Source of the DNA: Paenibacillus zeisoli
GTDB lineage: Bacteria; Bacillota; Bacilli; Paenibacillales; Paenibacillaceae
Reading direction: 5' to 3'
DNA: 46,015 nt
Assembly: GCF_003994465.1 (NCBI RefSeq)
Contig: NZ_RZNX01000012.1
Coordinates: 1-46,015, forward strand
A program made the translations under genes and the position numbers. This document shows, piece after piece, positions 9,046 to 18,836 of the stretch. Positions within the stretch are counted from its first letter, which is position 1. Each line of letters opens with the position of its first letter. A model generated the notes under the pieces. It was not told the DNA's origin and did no database searches. It worked only from the letters and a program-made list of their open reading frames with translations.

Positions 9046-10299
9046 CTATTCTGTCTGCCGCCAAACATCCGCACCGAGATCGCGCAGATTCATGACAAGA
9101 TGATCATATCCCCGATCAATAAATTCAACACCAGTGACTTCGGTGATACCTTCCTCCACTGTAAGTCCGGCAATAACCAGCGCTGCTCCCGCTCTCAAGT
9201 CAGAGGCTTTCACCTTGGCTGCGTTAAGCTTACCCCCTTCGATAATCGCTGATCTGCCCTCAACCCGGATCTTGGCGCCCATACGCACAAGTTCAGGAAC
9301 ATGCTTGAAACGGTTGCTGTATACAAAGTCGCTGAGCACGCTAACCCCTTCCGTCTGAGTCAAAAGACTTGTCATAGGAGACTGTAAGTCGGTAGGGAAT
9401 CCAGGGTATACCAGCGCTTTCACATCAGCATGCCCGTATGAAGCAGCCCCAATAACACGGATCGATTCATCAAGTTCCTCAACCGTTACGCCCATTTCAA
9501 TCAATTTAGCAGTTAGGGCTTCCAAATGCTTAGGAATAACATTATCAATAAGAACATTACCACGGGTTGCCGCCGCAGCAATCATATAAGTCCCCGCCTG
9601 AATTCGGTCAGGTATAATCGAATGCCGGCATCCATGCATCTCCCGGACTCCCTCAATGCGGATCGTCTCGGTTCCGGCTCCTTTAATAATTGCACCCATG
9701 GAATTCAGAAGTGTAGCAACATCTATAATTTCAGGTTCTTTGGCAGCATTCTCAATAATCGTAGATCCTTTGGCTCTGGCCGCAGCCAGCATAATATTAA
9801 TGGTCGCGCCCACACTGGACACATCCAGGTAAATCTTCGCGCCGGTCAGTTCCTTGGCATAAAGGTGAATTGCCCCATGTTCATTGGTTACTGTAGCGCC
9901 GAGCGCTTCAAAGCCCTTGACATGCTGGTCAATCGGACGGGGTTCAAAATTACACCCTCCTGGAAGTCCGATCGTCGCTTCACCAAATCGGCCAAGTAGT
10001 GCTCCCATCATATAGTACGAAGCCCGGAGTTTCTTCACAGGCCCATTCGGCATAGGAATTGATTTAATTGTACTTGGGTCAATCTTGATTTGATTTCCGG
10101 ACCAAGCTACGCTTGCACCCAAATCTTCAAGAATTTCAGTAAATACAGCTACATCGCTAAGTTCTGGCAAATTGTCCAGAACGACTTCCGACTCAGCCAA
10201 GATGGCTGCCGGCAGAAGCGCAATCGCACTGTTCTTGGCCCCGCTGATCTGAACGGTTCCCTTAAGCGGGCGTCCGCCGCTGATCATTAATTTTTCCAT
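9046..10299 (-). CDS. murA: UDP-N-acetylglucosamine 1-carboxyvinyltransferase
   Basis: Transfers enolpyruvate from PEP to UDP-GlcNAc, the first committed step of peptidoglycan synthesis, in the cytoplasm. The product has 417 residues. Lys22-Asn23 (ISGAKNS) bind substrate, and Cys116 in [10 protein letters not shown] is the fosfomycin-sensitive catalytic cysteine. Other family stretches are [12 protein letters not shown] and [14 protein letters not shown]. The context before rho and after fba matches B. subtilis murZ (murAB), the second paralogue. The start is ATG at 10299 with AGGAGG 12 nt upstream; an adjacent TTG at 10302 would also serve. Unlike B. subtilis there is no glpX-like gene between it and rho. 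Confidence 0.95.
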   Translation of the reverse strand: MEKLMISGGRPLKGTVQISGAKNSAIALLPAAILAESEVVLDNLPELSDVAVFTEILEDLGASVAWSGNQIKIDPSTIKSIPMPNGPVKKLRASYYMMGALLGRFGEATIGLPGGCNFEPRPIDQHVKGFEALGATVTNEHGAIHLYAKELTGAKIYLDVSSVGATINIMLAAARAKGSTIIENAAKEPEIIDVATLLNSMGAIIKGAGTETIRIEGVREMHGCRHSIIPDRIQAGTYMIAAAATRGNVLIDNVIPKHLEALTAKLIEMGVTVEELDESIRVIGAASYGHADVKALVYPGFPTDLQSPMTSLLTQTEGVSVLSDFVYSNRFKHVPELVRMGAKIRVEGRSAIIEGGKLNAAKVKASDLRAGAALVIAGLTVEEGITEVTGVEFIDRGYDHLVMNLRDLGADVWRQTE

Positions 10300-10396
10300 C
10301 AAAGTGAGGTTCCTCCTGCAGGCTATATAATTCTGACAATTCCTTTCCATAATAACACTTCTGCCTCATAAAAGCATCTTTGTCTACATGGCAAGC

Positions 10397-10434
10397 AAAA
10401 AAAGAGGAACTTCGCTCCAGGCGAAATTCCTCTT
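10397..10434 (-). terminator. Terminator after fba
   Basis: On the minus strand AGAGGAATTTCGCC pairs with GCGAAGTTCCTCT (one mismatch) and is followed by seven T. It separates fba from murA. Confidence 0.9.
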
Positions 10435-10452
10435 CTTTATTTAGAGCTTATA

Positions 10453-11307
10453 TTAAGCTTTGTTGTTGGAACCGAACTCGCGGATCTTGCCGATTACGGT
10501 TTGTTTGATCGCTTCGCGACCTGGTACGATGTATGTACGCGGGTCATAAGCTTCCGACTTCGCAGCAAGCACTTCGCGAACTGCTTTAGTGAATTCGATT
10601 TGGTTCTCGGTATTCACGTTGATCTTGGAAGTACCCAGGGATACAGCTTTCTTGATGTCATGAGTAGGGATTCCTGTACCGCCATGAAGAACCAGTGGAA
10701 GGTTAACCGCGTTACGGATTTCTTCCATTTCAGCAAAACCAAGGTTTGGTTCACCTTTGTATGGTCCGTGTACAGAACCGAGTGCTGGAGCCAGTGTGTC
10801 GATGCCAGTCTCTTTAACGATACGTACGCAGTCGTCAAGCTTCGCATACATTACATCAGCTACCACATCATCTTCTTGTCCACCTACAAGGCCAACTTCA
10901 GCTTCAACAGAAACGCCTTTGGAGTGTGCATATTCAACAACTTTCTTAGTTGTCTCGATGTTATGTTCAATCGTACCATGGGAAGCATCGATCATTACAG
11001 AAGTGAAGCCAGCGTCGATCGCTTCTTTACACTTGTCAAAGCTGGATCCGTGGTCAAGATGGATAGCTACAGGTACTGTAATCTTCATGTCTTGAATAAG
11101 GCCTTCTACCATCTTAACAACAGTGTAGAAACCGCTCATGTGACGTGCAGCGCCTTCGGACACGCCAAGGATAACTGGTGACTTCTCTTCTTCTGCAGCA
11201 GCCAGGATCGCTTGGGTCCACTCAAGGTTGTTAATGTTGTATTGTCCTACAGCATATTTCCCCTCAAGCGCTTTGTTCAACATTTCTTTCATGGATACTA
11301 ATGGCAT
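10453..11307 (-). CDS. fba: Class II fructose-bisphosphate aldolase
   Basis: Zinc-dependent cleavage of fructose 1,6-bisphosphate to DHAP and glyceraldehyde 3-phosphate, in glycolysis. The 284-residue product begins PLVSMKEML. It carries the zinc and active-site motif [11 protein letters not shown] (His83, Asp85, His86), the GLVGGQED loop, [13 protein letters not shown] with a zinc His, and LHGGTGIP near the phosphate site. The ATG follows TAGGAGGACGAACC. In B. subtilis fbaA also sits between spo0F and murZ; the transaldolase gene found there is absent here. Confidence 0.97.
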   Translation of the reverse strand: MPLVSMKEMLNKALEGKYAVGQYNINNLEWTQAILAAAEEEKSPVILGVSEGAARHMSGFYTVVKMVEGLIQDMKITVPVAIHLDHGSSFDKCKEAIDAGFTSVMIDASHGTIEHNIETTKKVVEYAHSKGVSVEAEVGLVGGQEDDVVADVMYAKLDDCVRIVKETGIDTLAPALGSVHGPYKGEPNLGFAEMEEIRNAVNLPLVLHGGTGIPTHDIKKAVSLGTSKINVNTENQIEFTKAVREVLAAKSEAYDPRTYIVPGREAIKQTVIGKIREFGSNNKA

Positions 11308-11417
11308 GGTTCGTCCTCCTAAAAGTTGGCTATATATCTTATTACCCGATTCTCACACCTACATATTATACCACATAACCGACAAAATACTAACAACCTT
11401 TGGAGCCTAATCGTGAC

Positions 11418-11443
11418 AAAAAAAGGACTCCATTACGGAGTCC
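11418..11443 (-). terminator. Terminator directly after spo0F
   Basis: GGACTCC and GGAGTCC form a 7-bp stem with a 4-5 nt loop, followed on the minus strand by TTTTTTTG. The stem starts one or two bases after the spo0F stop codon. Confidence 0.88.
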
Positions 11444-11824
11444 CTAAATCATTGCGCCGCCTTTCAGCTGCATATTGACCGCCAATCGCATCTCATCAAT
11501 ATCAAACGGCTTCGTGAAATGCATTAAAGCTCCAAGTTCCGTCGCTTCCTTGATCATGTCAAGCTCACCGTAGGCCGTCATCATAATGACCTTAATGTCT
11601 TGATTCACAGCTTTGATATGCTTCAAAATCTCCAATCCGTCCATTCCCGGAATCTTCATATCCAGCAGTACCAGATCGGGTGATTCACTGCGTACGATCT
11701 CTAAAGCGAGCTTCCCATTTGCTGCTTGATACGTTGTGTAGCCTTCGCTGCTGAATACTTCCATCAGCAAAATCCGGATCCCATTCTGGTCATCAACGAT
11801 CAGAAGCTTCTTATCCATTATCAC
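11444..11824 (-). CDS. spo0F: Sporulation phosphorelay response regulator Spo0F
   Basis: A single-domain receiver that takes phosphate from sporulation kinases and passes it to Spo0B. The 126 residues form just the receiver fold. Acidic pocket residues are in [11 protein letters not shown], the phosphorylated Asp55 is in [13 protein letters not shown], Thr is in [10 protein letters not shown], and Lys is in [10 protein letters not shown]. These stretches match B. subtilis Spo0F closely ([24 protein letters not shown]). The start may be the GTG at 11824 or the ATG at 11818; GGGAGGG serves either. A sigma-H-type promoter lies upstream, as expected for this gene. Confidence 0.96.
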   Translation of the reverse strand: MIMDKKLLIVDDQNGIRILLMEVFSSEGYTTYQAANGKLALEIVRSESPDLVLLDMKIPGMDGLEILKHIKAVNQDIKVIMMTAYGELDMIKEATELGALMHFTKPFDIDEMRLAVNMQLKGGAMI

Positions 11825-11890
11825 TCAACCCTCCCGAAATCCTCTAATCATCTTGAAAATACCGCCGCCGCAGGCAGTCTGATGTGTTAG

Positions 11891-11919
11891 ATATTCGCCC
11901 AAGAATTTGAAATTCCTGC
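11891..11919 (-). promoter_or_regulatory. Sigma-H-type promoter of spo0F
   Basis: On the minus strand GCAGGAATT (11911-11919) and GGCGAATAT (11891-11899) are 11 bp apart. This fits the B. subtilis sigma-H pattern RnAGGAWWW-N11-RnnGAATWW at every fixed position. The predicted start is about 60 bp before the coding start. B. subtilis spo0F has a sigma-H promoter. I saw no exact Spo0A box (TGTCGAA) nearby. Confidence 0.75.
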
Positions 11920-11966
11920 TAATTCCGGGAATCAATTTATGACTTTCAGAAACTATTGATACAAAA

Positions 11967-13748
<1,782 letters not shown>

Positions 13749-13784
13749 TCATATTTATAGGTCTGAATCATAAGCCCAAGCAAT

Positions 13785-13813
13785 AGTTTACCTGTAACCG
13801 CCCCCCCTGTCAA
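13785..13813 (-). promoter_or_regulatory. pyrG promoter with GGGC start
   Basis: On the minus strand TTGACA (13808-13813) is followed by a 17-bp spacer that starts with seven G, and then TAAACT (13785-13790). The transcript would begin about 8 nt further at GGGCTT (13777), the kind of start used for CTP-dependent reiterative transcription. Confidence 0.75.
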
Positions 13814-13870
13814 GTAAGGCAAAGAGCGATTATAGGAACTATCTGGAACAGGGCTTACAGCCTAAGGAGA

Positions 13871-14425
13871 CTACTTATCCTCAAGGTCATCCTCTATATC
13901 TTCATCATCTGCATCCTCGGAATCGTCATCCTCATCTTCATCCAATTCCTCATCATCCAGAATCTCTTCGTCTTCCACATCGGCGTCATCGTCGTCTTCA
14001 TCTGGGAACAGCTCATCCTCACCGTCTTCGTCAACGGCATCGTAATCGTCGTCATCGTCGGATGCGTATGTCTCTTCCTCTTCAACGAAGTCATCCTCAT
14101 CATCATCTTCATCGTTAATAATACGCGGACGCTTGGCATTCGCTACCGGATCTTCGGAACGCTCGATCGGATACCAGCGCTTGAGTCCCCAAAGATTCGT
14201 ACCTACACAGGCAAAACGGCCGTCGATATTAATCTCAGTATATAGCTGGGCAATCGCATCATTAATCTCGGCTTCCGACATGCCGCGAAGCTTAGCTACC
14301 TCATTCATCAAATCACGGTAGTAGTATGGCGTATTCGCCGCTTTCAAAATCATAAAGGCCAAGTCGACCATCGGAATTTCGTGCACTTTCTCCGGATCAA
14401 ACTTCAAATTGAGCGGTGTACTCAC
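13871..14425 (-). CDS. rpoE: DNA-directed RNA polymerase delta subunit
   Basis: A Gram-positive polymerase subunit that promotes enzyme recycling and promoter selectivity. The 184-residue product has the HARE-HTH globular domain (about 15-90, with IPMVDLAFMILKAANTPYYYRDLMNEVA and FACVGTNLWGLKRWYP). From about 105 an acidic tail of almost only Asp and Glu follows. The start is GTG at 14425 with AGAGGA upstream. In Bacillales it regularly precedes pyrG, as here. Confidence 0.95.
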   Translation of the reverse strand: MSTPLNLKFDPEKVHEIPMVDLAFMILKAANTPYYYRDLMNEVAKLRGMSEAEINDAIAQLYTEINIDGRFACVGTNLWGLKRWYPIERSEDPVANAKRPRIINDEDDDEDDFVEEEETYASDDDDDYDAVDEDGEDELFPDEDDDDADVEDEEILDDEELDEDEDDDSEDADDEDIEDDLEDK

Positions 14426-14890
14426 TTACACACGTCCTCTCACACAATGTTTCAAGCAGAAGATGGAGGGGAACCCCCATTCATCCATTCTGTTCTTTAT
14501 CACACATAAGTAAAACCTATTTGGCAGCAAAATGCAAGTTTATTTAGGCGAATTCCCTTAGCTTATCACAAAGGTATGTAGCGGCTTGGCAATAACCTGT
14601 GACTTCAGGATCAAGGAAAAGACGGAGAGCAGCGCTCCCCGCCTTTTTGACTGTATCCGCTCTCTGAAGAATTATCTGCATTCTTCAGAAATCGCAAGCT
14701 GAAAGCCGATTCAGGCTCTCTTCACATCCTATGTGCTTTCCCTGCTTTTGACACGGATGATTCCACCTATATTCAAATAAAATGTGAACTCCGCCTATTT
14801 CCCGGTATATAGGGCATGCTCCCACTCCTGTCCGCCAGAGCATTCATACAATACTTCTACAACACGCTTTGTCAGGAGGGGCTGCTCGCA
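14426..14890. other. Divergent gap between rpoE and the subtilisin-like gene
   Basis: About 465 bp without a supportable gene. It holds the presumed rpoE promoter (a weak TTGCAT-17-TTTACT on the minus strand near 14510-14540), a hairpin in the rpoE leader (about 14465-14489) and an isolated terminator-like hairpin (14618-14648). A TTGACA near 14749 lacks a well-spaced -10. Confidence 0.4.
14618..14648. terminator. Isolated terminator-like hairpin between divergent genes
   Basis: AAGaCGGaGAGC and GCTCcCCGcCTT form an interrupted stem with an AGC loop. It is flanked by A-rich sequence on the left and TTTTT on the right, so it could end transcripts in either direction. No gene in the window ends here: rpoE and the protease both point away from it. 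Confidence 0.5.
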
Positions 14891-16039
14891 ATGGACTATG
14901 CCCGATTCCTTAATTTTATTCAGGAAAAGACAGGGGCCGTCGCATCAAAGAAACAACGGACCATTATCCGATTTGCCCGCCCGGCAGCTTATCAGGAATG
15001 CCTTAGGCAGCTTAACCGGATGAAGCGTTCATTCCCTCAAATGCGCCTCATCCGTAGTTCTTCCCTGCTGCAAGCCTTCATTTGTCCCTTCTCCCTCGCC
15101 GACCTGCCCCAGAGCTGCAGGAAAGGCCTTATCCTAGAGCAAGATGCCCAAGTCAGCGTGCATGCGGTACCAGCCAGCGGCATGGTGACTACTCCTGAGA
15201 TTCCCTGGGGTGTTCGTCATATCCAAGCCCCGGACGTCTGGTCTTCTTCAACAGGCTACCAGGTTCGTATCGCCGTCATTGACACAGGAGCTGACTTCAG
15301 TCATCCCGATCTGCGTCACTCTCTAGCCAGAGGTGTTAATCTCTTAAATCCGAACATGCTTCCCCATGATGATAATGGCCATGGCACCCATATCACAGGG
15401 ACTATTGCAGGCGCTGGAAGCATGCAGGGGATTCTTGGAGTTGCCCCGCGGGCCACGATCTATCCGGTCAAAGCCTTTGATCACAATGGAGCCGCCTATG
15501 TATCGGACATTATTTTGGGCATTGATTGGTGTGTTCGAAATCAAGTGGATATTATTAATATGAGCTTTGGCATGAAATCCAAAAACAAGTCTTTATTCAA
15601 TGTAGTCAATAAAGCGCTTCAAGCCGGAGTGGTCGTTGTCGCATCTGCCGGAAATGATAATAAGAGCCGCAGTGTGGATTATCCTGCCCGCTATCCGCAG
15701 ACCATTTCCGTAGGCGCTACCGACCGATCCCGGAAGATCGCCCGCTTTAGCAACAGCGGTCCCCATGTCGATATCTACGCGCCCGGCGAGAAGATCTACT
15801 CCTCCTGGATCGGAGGCAGACACAAAGAGATGAACGGCACCTCAATGGCCACGTCGCACGTCAGCGGCTCCATTGCGCTGCTGCTTGCTCTCCGGCCGGA
15901 CCTTACACCGACAGAGATCAAGCAGCTGCTGCGCAAAAGTGCCCGGCCGGTGCTGTCGGCCAGGAAGCGCTCCGCCCGCGGCGGGATCTCTCCCTCGGAA
16001 GTGAATGCGCTGCGGCTGATCAAGCGGGGGGCTCCTTGA
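14891..16039 (+). CDS. Subtilisin-like S8 serine protease without signal peptide
   Basis: A 382-residue peptidase with the full catalytic set: Asp131 (AVIDTGAD), His164 (DDNGHGTH), oxyanion Asn255 (SAGND) and Ser318 (NGTSMA). An N-terminal extension of about 100 residues could be an inhibitory prodomain. There is no signal peptide, which suggests action inside the cell or in the mother cell, as for IspA/AprX-type enzymes. The start at ATG 14891 is supported by AGGAGGGG 9 nt upstream; the frame opens earlier (14816) without a ribosome site. It is transcribed away from rpoE. The substrate is unknown. Confidence 0.9.
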   Translation: MDYARFLNFIQEKTGAVASKKQRTIIRFARPAAYQECLRQLNRMKRSFPQMRLIRSSSLLQAFICPFSLADLPQSCRKGLILEQDAQVSVHAVPASGMVTTPEIPWGVRHIQAPDVWSSSTGYQVRIAVIDTGADFSHPDLRHSLARGVNLLNPNMLPHDDNGHGTHITGTIAGAGSMQGILGVAPRATIYPVKAFDHNGAAYVSDIILGIDWCVRNQVDIINMSFGMKSKNKSLFNVVNKALQAGVVVVASAGNDNKSRSVDYPARYPQTISVGATDRSRKIARFSNSGPHVDIYAPGEKIYSSWIGGRHKEMNGTSMATSHVSGSIALLLALRPDLTPTEIKQLLRKSARPVLSARKRSARGGISPSEVNALRLIKRGAP

Positions 16040-16089
16040 CCCCTGAGGATCAGTGCGCGGATCGGGGCCGAGCTCGGCTCCGTTGTAGA

Positions 16090-16134
16090 AGCAGCAAGGC
16101 CCCGCCTAGGAATTCCGGGCGGGGCCTTGCTGCT
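16090..16134 (+). terminator. Strong GC-rich hairpin after the S8 protease
   Basis: AGCAGCAAGGCCCCGCC pairs perfectly with GGCGGGGCCTTGCTGCT around a loop of about 11 nt. Only TTGTTG follows on the plus strand, so the U-tract is weak, but the stem is very stable. It lies 50 bp after the protease stop. Confidence 0.75.
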
Positions 16135-16220
16135 TGTTGCGGCGGCGAAGAGTGATGCCGCCGCAGGGGCCGCCTGGCGGGCGAAGCCGCGGCGGCGGGG
16201 CTTGCCGCTTGAGCCGGTGG

Positions 16221-16268
16221 TGTGCCGGCGCTGGCGGGCATTTACCGCAGGCCGGTCGCGTGCCGGCT
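16221..16268. repeat. 48-bp GC-rich direct repeat, copy A
   Basis: Starts TGTGCCGGCG and ends GTCGCGTGCCGGCT. It matches copy B at 16297-16344 with one difference. The whole of 16135-16380 is far more GC-rich than its surroundings. A third, partial copy (GGCGGGCATTT, then GCTTGAGCCGGTGG) follows near 16346-16372, with its partner GCTTGAGCCGGTGG at 16207-16220. Confidence 0.85.
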
Positions 16269-16296
16269 GGGCGGCGGTGTGCCGCGGGAGCCGGGC

Positions 16297-16344
16297 TGTG
16301 CCGGCGTTGGCGGGCATTTACCGCAGGCCGGTCGCGTGCCGGCT
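16297..16344. repeat. 48-bp GC-rich direct repeat, copy B
   Basis: The second copy begins 76 bp after the start of copy A and differs at one base (T for C at the 11th position). It lies in the gap between the convergent protease and argS genes. Open frames through this repeat have no ribosome binding sites, and I do not call a gene. Confidence 0.85.
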
Positions 16345-16380
16345 AGGCGGGCATTTGACGCTTGAGCCGGTGGATGCCGG

Positions 16381-18060
16381 CTACATGCGGTCTGGGGCTT
16401 CTACGCCGATAAGCGCGAGTACGCGCGCGATCACGCGGCGGGTAGCGCCGAGCAGCACGAGGCGTGCGGCGGTCTGCTGCGCGTCTTCAGTGATGACGCG
16501 CTCGGCTCTGTAGTAGCTGTGGAACAAGGATGCAAGTTCATATACATAGCGCACAAGACGGTGCGGCGCAAAGTTACTCGCTGCAGTCTCAATCTCCTCA
16601 GGCAGCTCGCCGATCTTGCGGAGCAGAGCATATTCATGCTCAGCGGTCAGCTTGGTCAGGTCAGCATCCGCCGCAGCCGGAATCGTAATTCCCTGCTCTT
16701 CAGCCTGACGGAAGACGCTGCAGATCCGCGCATGTGCATACTGCACGTAGAACACCGGATTCTCGTTGGATGTAGATACGGCTAGGTCCATATCGAAGTC
16801 CAGATGCGAATCCATACTGCGCATCGTGAAGAAATAGCGAATGGCGTCAACACCGACCTCGTCCATAAGGTCAACCATGGTAACCGCTTTACCTGTCCGC
16901 TTGGACATCTTCACTTTCTCGCCATCCTGGAACAGGCTGACCATTTGGGCAATCAGGACCGTTAGCTTGTCCGGATCGTTACCAAGGCCTGCCATAGCGG
17001 CCTTAAGACGCGGAATATATCCGTGGTGGTCGGCTCCAAAAATATTGATCATGCGGTCAAAGCCGCGATTGAACTTGTTGCGGTGATAGGAGATATCCGG
17101 TGTAAGGTACGTATACGTGCCGTCATTCTTAACGAGCACACGGTCTTTATCATCGCCGTAATCGGTCGTTCTCAGCCAGGTAGCTCCGTCAAGCTCATAA
17201 GTCTGGCCTTTGTCCTTAAGCTCTTGAAGAGAAGCTTCCACCTGACCATTCTCATAAAGGGAAGTTTCACTGAACCAGCTGTCAAAATGAACCCGGAAGC
17301 GCCCCAAGTCACGCTTGATCTTGTCCAGCTCTTTGTCCAAGCCATATTTGCGCAGGAATGCCGCACGCTCACCCGGCGTGCGGGACAGGAGAGCATCCCC
17401 CTGCTCAGCTACGAGCTCTTTGGCAAAGCCTTTAATATCTTCGCCATGGTAGCCGTCTTCCGGCATCTCGGCAGGCTGTCCAAGCTCCTGCAAGTAGCGG
17501 GCTTCAATGGACTTCGCCAGGTTATTAACCTGATTCCCGGCATCGTTAATATAATATTCGCGGGTTACGTCGTATCCGGCATGGCTCAGCAGGTTGCACA
17601 GCGCATCGCCTACGGCTGCGCCGCGTGCATGACCCAAATGCAGGCTGCCTGTCGGATTCGCACTGACGAATTCAACCTGGATCTTCTGACCTTGGCCAAG
17701 ATTAATCCGGCCATAATCATCTCCCTGCGCATAGACCTGCTCGAGCACAGGATACAGGTAACTCTTGGTCAGGGTGAAGTTAATGAACCCCGGGCCAGCG
17801 ATTTCCGCTTTTTCGATCGAGGCGCTGCTGTAGTCCAGGTTCTCAAGAATGGCTTCGGCAATCTGGCGGGGATTTTTCTTCGCAATCTTGGTCAGCTGCA
17901 TTGCCGCATTCGTGGCCAGATCCCCATGGGTCTTCTCCTTAGGCACTTCGAGCTTAATCGCCGGAATCTCTTCCTGGGCAGCGAGTCCTGCAGCCAAGAT
18001 GGCTGCCGTGATCGCTTCCGCTACCTTCTGGTTAATTTCCTCTAATGGATTGTGTGTCAT
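16381..18060 (-). CDS. argS: Arginyl-tRNA synthetase
   Basis: Charges tRNA-Arg with arginine using ATP. It is 559 residues, a normal length. An N-terminal additional domain (to about 105) recognises the tRNA D-loop region. The signature HLGH is at 141-144 (ANPTGSLHLGHARG), KMSKR is at 384-388 and a C-terminal DALR anticodon-binding domain begins around 440. The ATG lies 1 bp after the stop of the upstream DUF1934 gene (TGAAATG), with GGAGGAAGC inside that gene's end, so the two are translationally linked. Confidence 0.97.
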   Translation of the reverse strand: MTHNPLEEINQKVAEAITAAILAAGLAAQEEIPAIKLEVPKEKTHGDLATNAAMQLTKIAKKNPRQIAEAILENLDYSSASIEKAEIAGPGFINFTLTKSYLYPVLEQVYAQGDDYGRINLGQGQKIQVEFVSANPTGSLHLGHARGAAVGDALCNLLSHAGYDVTREYYINDAGNQVNNLAKSIEARYLQELGQPAEMPEDGYHGEDIKGFAKELVAEQGDALLSRTPGERAAFLRKYGLDKELDKIKRDLGRFRVHFDSWFSETSLYENGQVEASLQELKDKGQTYELDGATWLRTTDYGDDKDRVLVKNDGTYTYLTPDISYHRNKFNRGFDRMINIFGADHHGYIPRLKAAMAGLGNDPDKLTVLIAQMVSLFQDGEKVKMSKRTGKAVTMVDLMDEVGVDAIRYFFTMRSMDSHLDFDMDLAVSTSNENPVFYVQYAHARICSVFRQAEEQGITIPAAADADLTKLTAEHEYALLRKIGELPEEIETAASNFAPHRLVRYVYELASLFHSYYRAERVITEDAQQTAARLVLLGATRRVIARVLALIGVEAPDRM

Positions 18061-18061
18061 T

Positions 18062-18493
18062 TCAAGCTTCCTCCTGTATATGTAAACTGATGTCGAACTG
18101 TCCAGCTAATTCATCAAAGACATATAAATCATATTTCCACTTGGCGGTCCCTGATAATCCATCCAGATCCAGGGTGAGACTGTGAGTCTCCGTAGACAAG
18201 TTAAAAGATGTGTATGCCGCCCGGTAATATCCCGGAAGCCGGCGTCCCGCCTGAAAGGTCTGTGATGACTCAACCGTCCCGTGCCGAATGAGCTTGAGCT
18301 CGCCGGGGGTTATTTTGACGGTAGCCCGAGTGACTTCTTCGCCGCCTGTCGGTCCCTGGCCTCGTTCTTCGTATTTAAGATAGATCGCGCCGCCTGCGCT
18401 GAATACCTGGCCCCGGTAGCTCTGAACCGTCTCAGTCCCATCCTGCAGGCTTGTCAATGTAATGAACGCGGGTGTGTGGTCCGGCATGATCAT
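18062..18493 (-). CDS. ywiB: DUF1934 (YwiB-like) beta-barrel protein
   Basis: A 143-residue protein rich in beta strands, with alternating polar and hydrophobic stretches such as AIYLKYEER and YRAAYTSFNLSTETHSLTLDL. Location directly upstream of argS and overall features match B. subtilis YwiB (DUF1934, calycin-like fold), whose function is unknown. The start ATG at 18493 (MIMPDHTPAF) or the second Met are both possible. Confidence 0.8.
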   Translation of the reverse strand: MIMPDHTPAFITLTSLQDGTETVQSYRGQVFSAGGAIYLKYEERGQGPTGGEEVTRATVKITPGELKLIRHGTVESSQTFQAGRRLPGYYRAAYTSFNLSTETHSLTLDLDGLSGTAKWKYDLYVFDELAGQFDISLHIQEEA

Positions 18494-18710
18494 GGCTCCA
18501 ATCTGTTCTATCTATTGTACTATATGGCCTCAGCTAAGGAAACGAAGACTTCATCTCCTCCAGCTCAACCATTGTTCATTCCATATACTATAGCCAGTTC
18601 GTCAGCACAGTTCAATGGGACACTTGGATTTTATATGCTTTTACCGTAATAAAACGGTTAGGATAACCTCTCAAGTCAAAAAAGCGGGGACGGCGGAAAA
18701 TAAAAAAACT
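18494..18710. other. Divergent intergenic region upstream of ywiB-argS
   Basis: No gene seen. A minus-strand TACAAT near 18518 could be the -10 of the ywiB promoter, without a clear -35 box. It is followed rightward by the LexA-box promoter of the radical SAM gene. Confidence 0.3.
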
Positions 18711-18738
18711 TTGAACAGGAACATATGTTTGGTATAAT
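18711..18738 (+). promoter_or_regulatory. Promoter with LexA-like operator for the radical SAM gene
   Basis: TTGAAC (18711-18716) and TATAAT (18733-18738) are separated by 16 bp. The spacer contains GAACATATGTTT (18719-18730), which satisfies the Bacillus LexA core GAACRNRYGTTY at every position; only the outermost flanking C bases differ. An operator between -35 and -10 is the usual place for LexA repression, which suggests SOS induction of the downstream gene. Confidence 0.7.
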
Positions 18739-18836
18739 GTAATTTATATGGGATTTACTAATTGATTATATCGTGATCTCTCTTTGACCGACTCATTACA
18801 ACTTAACTTTCTAACCAAGAGGGAGGGTATCGTACC

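Noticed and set aside
8899..9252. A 117-codon rightward frame between rho and murA
   Set aside because: It overlaps the 3' end of murA on the other strand, has no ribosome site suited to its start and no family-like sequence.
13894..14139. Met/Thr-rich leftward frame inside rpoE
   Set aside because: It is a frame shadow of the Asp/Glu repeat-coding tail of rpoE.
16050..16513. Long frames in both directions through the GC-rich patch after argS
   Set aside because: High GC removes stop codons; the products are Arg/Ala/Gly-rich without any domain, and they overlap argS.
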